Source: Agrobacterium fabrum str. C58
GTDB taxonomy: Bacteria; Pseudomonadota; Alphaproteobacteria; Rhizobiales; Rhizobiaceae
Assembly: GCF_000092025.1 (NCBI RefSeq)
Contig: NC_003062.2
Span: forward strand, 1,920,001 to 1,984,000
Reading direction: 5' to 3'
Length of the DNA: 64,000 bases
Shown here: positions 1-16,381 of the stretch, one piece after another
Layout: every line of letters starts with the position of its first letter
How positions within the stretch are numbered: the first letter of the stretch is position 1
Program-made: the position numbers and the translations under genes
Notes under the pieces: generated by a model
What the model was told of the DNA's origin: nothing
What the model saw: only the letters and a program-made list of their open reading frames with translations
Databases searched by the model: none

Positions 1-324
1 CTTGACGCCCTGGGTATCGAGAACACCACGGATGATGTGGTAACGCACGCCCGGCAAGTCCTTTACGCGGCCGCCGCGGATCATGACCACGGAGTGTTCC
101 TGAAGGTTATGACCTTCGCCCGGAATGTAGCCGATGACTTCGAAGCCGTTGGTGAGGCGGATCTTGGCAACCTTACGCAGAGCCGAGTTCGGCTTCTTCG
201 GGGTCGTCGTGTAAACGCGGGTGCAAACGCCACGCTTCTGCGGGTTTTCCTGAAGAGCAGGAACCTTGTTGCGCTTTACCTGTGCCTGGCGAGGCTTGCG
301 GATCAGCTGGTTTACGGTAGGCAT
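1..324 (-). CDS. rpsL: 30S ribosomal protein S12 (5' part, cut by window edge)
   Basis: S12 sits in the decoding centre of the 30S subunit and checks codon-anticodon pairing. The window holds the first 108 codons of about 123; the end lies beyond base 1. The start ATG is at 324-322 and the protein opens [13 protein letters not shown], typical of S12. The [13 protein letters not shown] loop and the [10 protein letters not shown] loop both keep their lysines, so the streptomycin-resistance positions are wild type. It should be the first gene of the str operon (rpsL-rpsG-fusA-tuf), continuing to the left. Unusually, rpoC is not directly upstream: three plus-strand genes lie between them. Confidence 0.97.
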
Positions 325-851
325 ATAACCATCCCTTGCAAAAACTACTTTAGCCACCCTCACGGGTGGCGGCTATGCCGTTTCCGGCGACGATGCACGC
401 ATATATCCTCATGCGCAAAACGTGGCCCGATCCGTTTTCACGGATGGACCACCAAGAGCAGAGGACGCCGGATGAGGCGTCTTGCGTGCAACATTCGTGT
501 CTTCTACGTGCAATGAAGCTTCATTTGAGATGATGTTCGGGAAAAACGTTTCCGAACGGCCAGCACAGATAGAGGCTCCGATGGCGGGCGTACTACTGTT
601 TTAGCCAGCTTTCGTCAAGGGTGAATCCACATTTTGCGCAGCCACCCTTGGCCGCTAAGCCCACGTCCGGGCCATTTCCAACGCGCTTTAACATAAGTCA
701 GCGCAGAAGGCAGCGATTTTGACCTCCGCGCTTTGGCTTTTCATAAAATCCGTCTATTGATTCCCTCAGGGCGGGCCGGATCGGTTTCGCCGCCCGCGGG
801 ACCGATTCCATCGGCCCGCAAGACAGCAACAAAAGATCAAGGAACCGCGCC
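325..851. other. Intergenic region between rpsL and the divergent small acidic protein gene
   Basis: This 527-base gap separates two divergent transcription units. It must hold the rpsL operon promoter and long 5' leader on the minus strand, and a promoter for the gene at 852 on the plus strand. Open frames inside it overlap one another and have no family resemblance or good ribosome binding site, so no gene is called. Confidence 0.6.
591..619 (-). promoter_or_regulatory. Candidate sigma-70-type promoter for the rpsL operon
   Basis: On the minus strand CTTGAC (619-614) matches the alphaproteobacterial -35 box. It is followed after 17 bases by GTAGTA (596-591), a weak -10. This would give a leader of about 260 bases before rpsL. 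The -35 match is good and the -10 is poor, so this is only a candidate. Confidence 0.35.
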
Positions 852-1145
852 ATGAGCACCCTCCCCGACAACGATAATGGACGCGACGAGCCGATGGTCT
901 TCATCGTCATCGGCAAGGCTTACGAGACCGACAATTCCGAGGGCATCGACATCCACGTCATCCTGCGGGCGCCGGATGACGATACCGCCGTGCGCGAGAC
1001 GCTGAACGCGCTTTCCGAGGAAGGCTTCATCGAAGCCGATCTCGACCAGATCGGCATGCTGACCGAGATTCCGGACGAAGAACCGCACGCGTCCGCCTAT
1101 CAGGGCGCGCTCGAAGGCGAAGTCGCCATCATCCGCTTCGCCTGA
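852..1145 (+). CDS. Small acidic protein of unknown function
   Basis: A 97-residue, strongly acidic, soluble protein with no signal peptide or membrane segment. The start ATG at 852 is preceded by AAGGAACC, a fair ribosome binding site. The pattern is a beta strand (MVFIVIGKAYE), a strand containing IDIHVILRAPDDD, a helix (AVRETLNALSEEGF) and a second acidic segment, so a small alpha/beta fold is likely. I do not recognise a named domain. The VOC gene starts 11 bases after its stop, so the two are probably one transcript. Both are read against the surrounding ribosomal and polymerase genes. Confidence 0.75.
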   Translation: MSTLPDNDNGRDEPMVFIVIGKAYETDNSEGIDIHVILRAPDDDTAVRETLNALSEEGFIEADLDQIGMLTEIPDEEPHASAYQGALEGEVAIIRFA

Positions 1146-1156
1146 GGTACAGCCCC

Positions 1157-1507
1157 ATGGCGGTCAGACGTGTCGTCGCCAATATCGCAACGCCCGAGCC
1201 CGCGCGGGCGCAGGCCTTCTACGGCGATATTCTCGGCATGCCCGTCGCCATGGATCACGGCTGGATCGTTACCCATGCCAGCCCGCTCGAAGCACACGCT
1301 CAGGTCAGTTTCGCACGCGAAGGTGGGTCCGGCACTGATGTGCCGGATCTCTCCATCGAGGTCGACAACTTCGATGAGGTCCATGCCAGGATCCTGAAAG
1401 CGGGGCTGCCGATCGAATACGGACCCGTGACTGAAGCGTGGGGGGTGCAACGGTTGTTTCTGCGCGACCCCTTCGGCAAGCTGATTAATATATTAAGTCA
1501 CGCATAG
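1157..1507 (+). CDS. VOC (glyoxalase/bleomycin resistance) family protein
   Basis: A 116-residue single-module vicinal-oxygen-chelate protein. The N-terminal IATPEPARAQAFYGDILGMPV segment and the C-terminal RLFLRDPFGKLINIL segment are the two halves of the VOC beta-alpha-beta-beta-beta fold. Family members bind a divalent metal and act as lyases, dioxygenases or antibiotic-binding proteins, usually as dimers; the substrate cannot be read from the sequence. It follows the acidic protein gene by 11 bases and probably shares its promoter. Confidence 0.85.
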   Translation: MAVRRVVANIATPEPARAQAFYGDILGMPVAMDHGWIVTHASPLEAHAQVSFAREGGSGTDVPDLSIEVDNFDEVHARILKAGLPIEYGPVTEAWGVQRLFLRDPFGKLINILSHA

Positions 1508-1547
1508 ATTATATACTTTGAATACAGTAGTATTATTGCTTTATCCA

Positions 1548-1577
1548 TTGAACAATACCGCAGGATGAGCTTTAGAT
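1548..1577 (+). promoter_or_regulatory. Candidate promoter ahead of the LuxR-type gene
   Basis: TTGAAC (1548-1553) and TTAGAT (1572-1577) are 18 bases apart inside an AT-rich gap (1508-1605), which is unusual for this GC-rich window. Transcription would start about 20 bases before the TTG start codon at 1606. This is pattern evidence only. Confidence 0.35.
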
Positions 1578-1605
1578 AATCCCGGCACAATATTCCGGTG
1601 ACGGG

Positions 1606-2691
1606 TTGAATACTATATCGTCGGCAGACATTATCGATGACATTTACGAGGCGGCGCTTTTCCCTGATCGTTGGGCGAAGGTGATTGCCACCATCGGCCA
1701 CCGGCTGGATTTCTGGGGTGGCGCCCTCACCTGGGGCAAGGGTGAGGAGGAATCCTGGCTTTATACGCCCAATTTTCAGGAGCTGATGCAGGCCTTCATG
1801 GAAGGCGGCTGGAACCGCCGCAATGAGCGCCTCACCCGGGCGATCCGTGAGGGACAATTTTCCTTCGTGCAGGATTTCGACGTTTTCACCCATGATGAAT
1901 GGGCCGGATTGCCGATCGTGCGTGATTTCCTGATGCCGCGCGGATTGGGATATGGTGTAGCCACGCAGATCGCGCCGCCCGACCATCCGGAAATGACGGT
2001 GCTTTTTGAACGCAAACTGGAGAGCGGCGTCATCGGGCCGGAAACCATGGCGGCGCTCGCCGGGTTGAGGCCGCACATCGCCCGCAGCCTCGCGCTCGCA
2101 ACCCGGCTGCAACGGCAGAAGGCCGATGCCATGACACTCGGCCTCAACGTCATCGGTGCACCGGCCGCGGTGCTACAGGCAAGTGGCCGCATTCTCTCCG
2201 CCAACGACCTGTTTCTGTCGCTTCAGAAATCCATTTCCACCCGCGCCCGTGACAGGATCGTCATATCCGACGAAAGAACAAACCGGCTGCTCTATAAGGC
2301 GCTCGCCTGGCACGCTGTCGGGTCTTTCCCCCTCCCCAGCGGTGAGGACGGAGCCTGCATCCTCCACGTCATACCCCTGCGCAGGAATGCGCTGGACCTG
2401 TCACCCAATGGCAGCGCCATCGTGCTGATATCGCAGCCCATGGGCACCATCGCCGACGCAGGCACGCTGCTGAAAGGCCTCTACGACCTCACTAAGGGCG
2501 AAGCCCGCGTCGCTCTGGAAATCATGAAGGGGCTTTCACTCCCCGCCGTGGCCAGGCAATTGCAAATCTCCCACGAAACGGTTCGCAGCAACGCCAAGTC
2601 GATCTATGCGAAAACCGGCAGCACCGGCCAGGCCGATCTCGTTCGACGGCTTTCCGTTCTGACGCGCTACAACATCCGCGAACAGGGTTGA
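1606..2691 (+). CDS. LuxR family transcriptional regulator
   Basis: A 361-residue protein whose last 65 residues form a LuxR/GerE helix-turn-helix: LTKGEARVALEIMKGLSLPAVARQLQISHETVRSNAKSIYAKTG in outline, with the ETVR recognition-helix start. The first 290 residues resemble no acyl-homoserine-lactone pocket that I can recognise; they look like a PAS/GAF-like sensing region, as in many solo LuxR regulators. The start is TTG at 1606; no in-frame ATG occurs until well into the conserved region, and the AT-rich gap just upstream looks like a promoter. It converges on rpoC and shares a bidirectional terminator with it. The ligand and target genes are unknown. Confidence 0.82.
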   Translation: MNTISSADIIDDIYEAALFPDRWAKVIATIGHRLDFWGGALTWGKGEEESWLYTPNFQELMQAFMEGGWNRRNERLTRAIREGQFSFVQDFDVFTHDEWAGLPIVRDFLMPRGLGYGVATQIAPPDHPEMTVLFERKLESGVIGPETMAALAGLRPHIARSLALATRLQRQKADAMTLGLNVIGAPAAVLQASGRILSANDLFLSLQKSISTRARDRIVISDERTNRLLYKALAWHAVGSFPLPSGEDGACILHVIPLRRNALDLSPNGSAIVLISQPMGTIADAGTLLKGLYDLTKGEARVALEIMKGLSLPAVARQLQISHETVRSNAKSIYAKTGSTGQADLVRRLSVLTRYNIREQG

Positions 2692-2731
2692 CCCGCAGTC
2701 CACCAAAAGGCACCGGCCGGTCCGCACAAAC

Positions 2732-2761
2732 AAAAACGCCCGGATTGCTCCGGGCGTTTTT
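2732..2761. terminator. Bidirectional terminator between the luxR-type gene and rpoC
   Basis: A perfect stem (AAAAACGCCCGG, 2732-2743, with CCGGGCGTTTTT, 2750-2761) closes a six-base loop. T runs lie on both sides, so it can end transcription arriving from either strand. It lies 40 bases after the regulator stop codon and 46 bases after the rpoC stop. Confidence 0.9.
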
Positions 2762-2807
2762 ACTGAACCATGGCGGGGCTTCGTAAAGCCCCTGCCCTTG
2801 CCTGACC

Positions 2808-7016
<4,209 letters not shown>

Positions 7017-7161
7017 GCCTTGTCTCCTTGAGAGGCTAGCTGCTGCCCCTGTTTGCATCTGGACCGGCTTCTTCCCGGGTCACCGTCCAGAGCTTTAAAT
7101 ACGGATTTAACCGCACAATGCGGCGAAAGTGTCCCACGCCAGCCGGGCTGACGGGGAAACC

Positions 7162-7187
7162 GGCAGGCGCCCTGGAAGGCGCCCGCC
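7162..7187 (-). other. Hairpin in the rpoB-rpoC spacer
   Basis: The 181-base spacer contains a 10-base stem (7162-7171 with 7178-7187, one G-U pair) and a six-base loop. There is no T run after it, so it is not an intrinsic terminator. It may be an RNA processing or stability element between the two large messages; that role is inference. Confidence 0.45.
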
Positions 7188-7197
7188 TCTATCGTGT

Positions 7198-11334
<4,137 letters not shown>

Positions 11335-11496
11335 CGTCGCTCCTTTAAAAATTGCATCCGGGCCTGCAACGGACGGGAACCGATGGCCAGTCGATCCCGT
11401 CAAGCAATGGGTGTCATCAATCTCGTTCCACATCCCGGATCGATCAGGCCGGATTGCCTAGATGAGCCGGTTCGGAACCATTCTCTTGAAGAACCC

Positions 11497-11534
11497 ATTA
11501 CCCAAAAGCCATTTTCACGCGGCTTTTGGGTAAT
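11497..11534 (-). promoter_or_regulatory. Perfect 14-bp hairpin in the rplL-rpoB spacer
   Basis: ATTACCCAAAAGCC (11497-11510) is exactly complementary to 11521-11534 across a ten-base loop. It lies about 160 bases before the rpoB start and well after the rplL stop. In Escherichia coli the same spacer holds an attenuator and an RNase III site that set the ratio of ribosomal protein to polymerase. The long stem without a following T run suits an RNase III site; this is inference by position. Confidence 0.6.
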
Positions 11535-11556
11535 GAGTTTTAAAAACGATAACGAC

Positions 11557-11580
11557 GGAAAGGGGCGTTAAGCCCCTTCC
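11557..11580 (-). terminator. Candidate partial terminator (attenuator) after rplL
   Basis: On the minus strand GGAAGGGGC pairs with GCCCC(T)TTCC around a TTAAC loop, with one bulged base, 17 bases after the rplL stop codon. Only a weak T run follows. A leaky terminator here would lower rpoBC expression below that of rplJL, as is known in other bacteria. Confidence 0.5.
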
Positions 11581-11597
11581 CGCCAGCAATCGCAAGA

Positions 11598-11975
11598 TTA
11601 CTTAACGTCGACCTTGGCGCCAGCGTCTTCAAGCTTCTTCTTGAGGTCAGCAGCTTCAGCCTTGGAAACAGCTTCCTTGACAGCCTTCGGAGCGCCTTCA
11701 ACGAGGTCCTTAGCTTCCTTCAGGCCGAGACCCGTGATAGCGCGGACTTCCTTGATGACGTTGATCTTGTTGGCGCCAGCGTCAACCAGAACGACGTCGA
11801 ATTCGGTCTTTTCTTCTTCAACAGCAGCAGCAGCGCCAGCACCGCCAGCAGCAGCAACAGCTACCGGAGCAGCAGCGGAAACGCCCCACTTTTCTTCAAG
11901 AAGCTTCGACAGTTCTGCAGCTTCCAGAACGGTCAGGGTGGAGAGGTCTTCTACGATCTTTGCGAGATCAGCCAT
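11598..11975 (-). CDS. rplL: 50S ribosomal protein L7/L12
   Basis: L7/L12 forms the flexible stalk that recruits elongation and initiation factors. The 125-residue protein has the N-terminal dimer and L10-binding region ([19 protein letters not shown]), an alanine-rich hinge (about residues 34-52) and the C-terminal factor-binding domain with [16 protein letters not shown]. Its start at 11975 lies 59 bases after the rplJ stop. It is normally made in several copies per ribosome. Confidence 0.98.
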   Translation of the reverse strand: MADLAKIVEDLSTLTVLEAAELSKLLEEKWGVSAAAPVAVAAAGGAGAAAAVEEEKTEFDVVLVDAGANKINVIKEVRAITGLGLKEAKDLVEGAPKAVKEAVSKAEAADLKKKLEDAGAKVDVK

Positions 11976-12034
11976 TTTGATAGTTCCTTTTGTTCAGTTC
12001 GAACCAGTTTGAATAATTACAGCGAAAAACCGCC

Positions 12035-12553
12035 TTAAGCGGCTTCGTCCTTCTTGGCGTAAGCCGAGAACACGCGTGCAAGCTGGCTTGCAGGTGCTGC
12101 GACAACCGTAGCGACGCGAGTTGCCGGGGCATTGAGAAGGCCCAGCAGCTTTGCGCGCAGCTCGTCCAGCGAAGGCAGGGTCGCAAGCGACTTGACTGCT
12201 TCGGCGTTGAGCGTGGTTGCGCCCATGGAACCGCCGAGAACAACGACTTTATCGTTGGTCTTTGCGAAGTCCATGACGACTTTCGGAGCGATCATCGGGT
12301 CGACGCTGTATGCAATCAGCGTCTGGCCCTTGAAGAGATTTGTCATCCCTTCCGACTCCGTGCCCTGAAGAGCGATCTTGGCCAGGCGGTTCTTCGCGAC
12401 CTTGACGGTGCCTCCGGCAGCGCGCATCTTCGAACGGAAGTCGTTCATCTGCGCAACGGTGACACCAGCATAGTGGGCCACGACAACCGAACCGGAAGCC
12501 TTGAAGACTTCGTTCAGCTCCGTGACGAATTCGCGTTTTTCCGCTCTTTCCAC
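12035..12553 (-). CDS. rplJ: 50S ribosomal protein L10
   Basis: L10 anchors the L7/L12 stalk and, in complex with it, represses its own message. The 172-residue protein opens with [18 protein letters not shown]. The start codon is GTG at 12553, eight bases after GGAG. The RNA-binding half (about 1-130) includes [11 protein letters not shown]. The C-terminal helix that carries the L12 dimers is long and ends in [10 protein letters not shown] long leader precedes it. Confidence 0.98.
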   Translation of the reverse strand: MERAEKREFVTELNEVFKASGSVVVAHYAGVTVAQMNDFRSKMRAAGGTVKVAKNRLAKIALQGTESEGMTNLFKGQTLIAYSVDPMIAPKVVMDFAKTNDKVVVLGGSMGATTLNAEAVKSLATLPSLDELRAKLLGLLNAPATRVATVVAAPASQLARVFSAYAKKDEAA

Positions 12554-12909
12554 TGTCTGTCTCCAGTAGACGGGACCACATTATGTGAACCCGTCGGGTT
12601 TGCCTTTGCCCCAAGGGACCTTTTTACAAAGATCCCGAGCGACGCTCGAGGATCCTGTCCCCCGCTCTGTCGCCGCAAACGGCTTCAGGCACAGGCACAC
12701 CAGGTTCGAACCGGACAGTCAGGCATCCAAAGATGCCTCAAATCCAGCCTCACCCGTCTCATGCAGGTTGAATGATTAAGGCCAAATCCCGAAAGACAAG
12801 GCCACCCACAATCTCGGACAGGAGTTCCGGGTTTCCCCGGAAATTTCCGGCTCCCTGAGAGCCGGAAATTCTTTTAGTCACGCTCCCGATAAGGAAGCGC
12901 GAGAATTGA
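12554..12909 (-). promoter_or_regulatory. rplJ leader with probable L10 autoregulation site
   Basis: The 356 bases between rplA and rplJ hold no gene. Just after the rplA stop is a 7-base stem near 12882-12900. A perfect 12-base stem (12842-12853 with 12859-12870, five-base loop) follows. Further downstream is a structured GC-rich stretch up to the rplJ ribosome binding site. By position and length this is where the L10-L12 complex is known to bind in other bacteria. The 12-base hairpin may be a terminator or processing site separating rplKA from rplJL. I could not fold the whole leader. Confidence 0.55.
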
Positions 12910-13605
12910 TTAAGCCGTAACCGACGAAGGTTCGATCTTGACGCCCGGACCCATGGTCGAGGAAATCGCGACGCGCTTGACGTAGTTGCCCTTGGCACCG
13001 GTCGGCTTTGCCTTGATGACGGCGTCGGCGAAAGCCTTGATGTTTTCTTCAAGAGCCTTGGCGTCGAACGAAGCCTTGCCAATACCAGCGTGTACGATAC
13101 CGGCCTTTTCGACGCGGAACTCGACAGCGCCGCCCTTGGAAGCCTTGACGGCGCCGGCAACGTCCATCGTCACCGTACCGACCTTCGGGTTCGGCATCAT
13201 GCCACGCGGGCCGAGTACCTTGCCGAGACGGCCGACGAGCGGCATCATGTCCGGGGTCGCGATGCAACGATCGAAGTCGATCTTGCCGCCCTGAACGATT
13301 TCAACCAGCTCTTCCGCGCCAACAACGTCAGCGCCGGCAGCCGTGGCTTCATCAGCCTTGACGCCACGGGCGAAAACGGCGACGCGAACGTCACGGCCGG
13401 TGCCGTTCGGCAGGTTGACAACGCCACGAACCATCTGGTCCGCATGGCGCGGGTCAACGCCGAGGTTCATCGAAACTTCAACGGTTTCGTCGAACTTGGC
13501 GACAGCACGTTCCTTGACCATCGAAATGGCGTCGGTGAGAACGTAAAGCTTGTTGGGATCCACGCCTTCGCGGATCTTCTGAATGCGCTTTGCTACCTTG
13601 GCCAT
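12910..13605 (-). CDS. rplA: 50S ribosomal protein L1
   Basis: L1 binds 23S rRNA at the E-site side stalk and helps release deacylated tRNA; it also represses its own operon. The start is the ATG at 13605 ([14 protein letters not shown]), giving 231 residues; an upstream in-frame ATG at 13611 overlaps the rplK stop and is less likely. The conserved [15 protein letters not shown] loop and the final [10 protein letters not shown] segment are present. It starts two bases after rplK ends, so the pair is translationally coupled. Confidence 0.98.
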   Translation of the reverse strand: MAKVAKRIQKIREGVDPNKLYVLTDAISMVKERAVAKFDETVEVSMNLGVDPRHADQMVRGVVNLPNGTGRDVRVAVFARGVKADEATAAGADVVGAEELVEIVQGGKIDFDRCIATPDMMPLVGRLGKVLGPRGMMPNPKVGTVTMDVAGAVKASKGGAVEFRVEKAGIVHAGIGKASFDAKALEENIKAFADAVIKAKPTGAKGNYVKRVAISSTMGPGVKIEPSSVTA

Positions 13606-13607
13606 GA

Positions 13608-14039
13608 TCAACCTACCACTTCCAGGCCCATGGCGCGGGCGGAGCCCTCAACCATTGCCATTGCGCCTTCGATGTCGGCTGCGTTCAGATCCTTCATCTT
13701 GGCTTCAGCGATCGTCTTGACCTGAGCCTTGGTGATGGAGCCGACCTTGGCGCCCTTGCCAGGCGTCTTGGAACCGGAGGTGATCTTCGCTTCCTTCTTC
13801 AGCCAATAGGTCATCGGCGGCTGCTTCATCGCGAAGGTGAAGGACTTGTCCTGGTAATAGGTGATGACGACCGGGATCGGCATACCCTTTTCCATTTCCT
13901 GCGTGGCGGCATTGAACGCCTTGCAGAATTCCATGATGTTAATGCCACGCTGACCAAGTGCCGGACCGATCGGCGGGGACGGATTGGCCGACCCAGCCTT
14001 TACCTGCAACTTGAGCTGGCCTGCAACTTTCTTAGCCAT
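13608..14039 (-). CDS. rplK: 50S ribosomal protein L11
   Basis: L11 forms the GTPase-associated centre with 23S rRNA and is needed for RelA activation on stalled ribosomes. The 143-residue protein has the proline-rich N-terminal motif [15 protein letters not shown] (thiostrepton-binding region) and the C-terminal rRNA-binding domain with the [13 protein letters not shown] motif. It is the first gene of the rplKA pair, 145 bases after nusG. Confidence 0.98.
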   Translation of the reverse strand: MAKKVAGQLKLQVKAGSANPSPPIGPALGQRGINIMEFCKAFNAATQEMEKGMPIPVVITYYQDKSFTFAMKQPPMTYWLKKEAKITSGSKTPGKGAKVGSITKAQVKTIAEAKMKDLNAADIEGAMAMVEGSARAMGLEVVG

Positions 14040-14184
14040 ATCTCTCTGCCTTTCAATTCAAACCGGTTACCCGGCTTCTCTTCGAGCCGGATCGCTCCGG
14101 CGGCTGCGGTTGCGTGGTGCGGCGCCCTGCCCCGGCTTAAAGAGCCAGTTAGCCTTCCACGCGTTTGGGGCTTCGCCCCTCCAA

Positions 14185-14715
14185 TCAGACCTTCTCGACC
14201 TGATTGTATTCCAGCTCGACCGGCGTAGCGCGGCCGAAAATCGAAACTTCCACCTTCAGGCGCGAACGCTCTTCATCGACATCCTGCACCACGCCGTTGA
14301 ACGACGCGAACGGACCGTCGGAGACGCGAACCTGCTCGCCGATTTCGAACGATACCGAAGACTTCGGACGCTCGACACCTTCCTGAACCTGGCCGAGGAT
14401 GCGGTCGGCTTCATAATCCGGGATCGGAACAGGCTTGCTGTCCGAACCGAGGAAACCGGTGACCTTCGGCGTGTTCTTGATGAGGTGATAGGCCTCATCC
14501 GTCAGGTTGGCGCGCACCAGCACGTAACCCGGAAAGAACTTGCGCTCGCTATCGACCTTGCGGCCGCGACGCACCTCGACCACCTTTTCGGTCGGCACGA
14601 GGATTTTCTCAAAAAGATGACTCAGGCCCTTCTGACGGGCCTTTTCCTCGATCGACTCAGCGACCTTCTTTTCGAAATTCGAATATGCGTGAACGATGTA
14701 CCAGCGCGCTGCCAT
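14185..14715 (-). CDS. nusG: Transcription termination/antitermination protein NusG
   Basis: NusG binds the RNA polymerase clamp and links it to Rho or to the ribosome. The 176-residue protein opens ARWYIVHAYSNFEKKVAE, has the FFPGYVLV core of the NGN domain (about 1-115), and ends with a KOW domain (EIGEQVRVSDGPFASFNGVV, about 122-176). It follows secE by 44 bases in the usual secE-nusG-rplKA order. Confidence 0.98.
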   Translation of the reverse strand: MAARWYIVHAYSNFEKKVAESIEEKARQKGLSHLFEKILVPTEKVVEVRRGRKVDSERKFFPGYVLVRANLTDEAYHLIKNTPKVTGFLGSDSKPVPIPDYEADRILGQVQEGVERPKSSVSFEIGEQVRVSDGPFASFNGVVQDVDEERSRLKVEVSIFGRATPVELEYNQVEKV

Positions 14716-14759
14716 TTTATTCTCCGTTCGATCCTTCTACCGGGCCTTTGACCGTGCCG

Positions 14760-14960
14760 TTACCGGCCGACGTTCAACACCAGGCTAAGCAGCCAGCCAA
14801 TGAGCTGGTCCGCAGCAAAGAAGAACAGAGCCGCAAAAATGACCATCACCAGCACCATAGCCGTCGAAATCATGGTCTCGCGGCGCGACGGCCAAGTGAT
14901 CTTTGACGCTTCGGCGCGAACCTGCTGCAGAAACGTAAACGGATTAGTTTTGGATGCCAT
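14760..14960 (-). CDS. secE: Protein translocase subunit SecE
   Basis: SecE clamps the SecY channel in the inner membrane. The short alphaproteobacterial form has 66 residues with one membrane helix (about residues 33-57). The ahead-lying WPSRRET motif is the conserved cytoplasmic segment that contacts SecY. The start is the ATG at 14960 (MASKTNPFTFLQ); the frame extends five codons further to 14975 without a better ribosome binding site. Confidence 0.96.
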   Translation of the reverse strand: MASKTNPFTFLQQVRAEASKITWPSRRETMISTAMVLVMVIFAALFFFAADQLIGWLLSLVLNVGR

Positions 14961-15142
14961 TGACTGCCCACGCAATTACGGCACGTAAAGCCGAACTAAT
15001 CAGCCCCACGCACCGCGTGTCTGTTTTGACCTACATAAACACCGATTCCACTTTTAACAAGAGGAAATCGACATTCGGCGAAATTCGCCGGAAATCCGGC
15101 CCCATCTGCCATGCAGCGAAAACCGCGCTTGCGAATGGAAAG

Positions 15143-15218
<76 letters not shown>

Positions 15219-15345
15219 TAAACACCGGAACCGGCCGCGAAAATCGCTTGGCCAATTCGGTATGCGCTCCTTTAAGACGCCGGGAAAAGAATGGCAAGTG
15301 TGTTTTTTGTTTTTTCCACTCTGGTTCCCAAAAAGCCCTCACCTC

Positions 15346-16239
15346 TCAGGGTTTGACGTATTTGCGCCAGTCGTGCTCTTCCCTGAAACCCAGCACGTCG
15401 CGGATCTTGCGGTTCGAAATCAATCCCTCATGGTCTCCGATCTCGCGCCGGAAAACCACATTGGGGAAATAGGTCTGAGCAAGCACGCGTGTGGGAACAG
15501 TCGCCGTCGCCGTATCATTGACCGCGTTGAAGACCTGATAACCCAGGCCATTCTTTTCGATGCACAGATGGCAGATCTGGCCGAGGTCGCGTGCGTCGAT
15601 GTACCCCCAGGCGTTGCGTTTGCGCGTCTCGGGACGGGCGAAAAAGCCCGGAAATTTCTCATATTCATGGGGTTCGATAACATTGCCGATCCGAAGCGCG
15701 TAAATGTCGTATCCGCTTCGTTCGGCAAACGCCCGTGCCGTCTTTTCATTCACCACCTTGGAGAGGCCGTAGGAATCCATCGGATCGACGTCATAATCCT
15801 CCTCAAGCGGGAAATGATGGAAATCCTTCTCACCCTCGGCAAAACAGACGCCGTAGGTGGTCTCGCTCGATGCAATCACGATCTTGCGGATGCCAAGCTT
15901 CACCGCTGCCTCGATGACGTTATAGGTGCCCATCGTATTGATGCGGAACGTCTCGTTGTCCGGCTTGATCAGGATGCGCGGAACCGCGGCAAAATGGATC
16001 ACCGCATCGTAAGGCAACACACCCGTCCCGCTTTCAAGCTCCGAAAAATCGCGATGCATGGAAAGAGCGTTAAAGACCTGCCCGCTATCGGTGATATCGA
16101 CGATGAGATTGGTAACACCCTGCTTGTCGAGCGGGACAAGATCGATGTTGTGGACCTCGTAACCCCTGTCGATGAGCCACGGGATCACATGCCTGCCAGC
16201 CTTGCCGGAACCGCCGGTAAATAGAATGCGCTTTTTCAT
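15346..16239 (-). CDS. NAD(P)-dependent epimerase/dehydratase family protein
   Basis: An extended short-chain dehydrogenase of 297 residues. The N-terminal FTGGSGKAGRH dinucleotide-binding loop is followed by Asp in HNIDLVPL, which suggests NAD preference. The catalytic pair is in SYGLSKVVNEK (Tyr-x3-Lys). The start is the ATG at 16239, with GAGGAG nine bases ahead; the frame runs back to 16362 but crosses the tuf terminator region. Family members act on nucleotide sugars or uronic acids; the substrate cannot be assigned. It sits between tuf and tRNA-Trp, which often lie side by side, so it looks like a later insertion into the core block. Confidence 0.85.
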   Translation of the reverse strand: MKKRILFTGGSGKAGRHVIPWLIDRGYEVHNIDLVPLDKQGVTNLIVDITDSGQVFNALSMHRDFSELESGTGVLPYDAVIHFAAVPRILIKPDNETFRINTMGTYNVIEAAVKLGIRKIVIASSETTYGVCFAEGEKDFHHFPLEEDYDVDPMDSYGLSKVVNEKTARAFAERSGYDIYALRIGNVIEPHEYEKFPGFFARPETRKRNAWGYIDARDLGQICHLCIEKNGLGYQVFNAVNDTATATVPTRVLAQTYFPNVVFRREIGDHEGLISNRKIRDVLGFREEHDWRKYVKP

Positions 16240-16329
16240 GATACTCCTCATCATCTCCCCAGCAATGAAGTAGCAGCCCGGGCCGAAGAGCGAAAGCCAC
16301 CCCTCTTCCAAGCCCCAATACAAAACAAA

Positions 16330-16355
16330 AAACCCCGCTGTTTCCAGCGGGGTTT
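16330..16355 (-). terminator. Intrinsic terminator after tuf
   Basis: AAACCCCGCTG pairs perfectly with CAGCGGGGTTT around a four-base loop, and on the minus strand the stem is followed by TTTTTTGTTTTG. It lies about 27 bases after the tuf stop codon, so tuf is a separate transcript from the epimerase. Confidence 0.92.
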
Positions 16356-16381
16356 CCTTCAAGCCTTTTCAGGCCTGAAAA

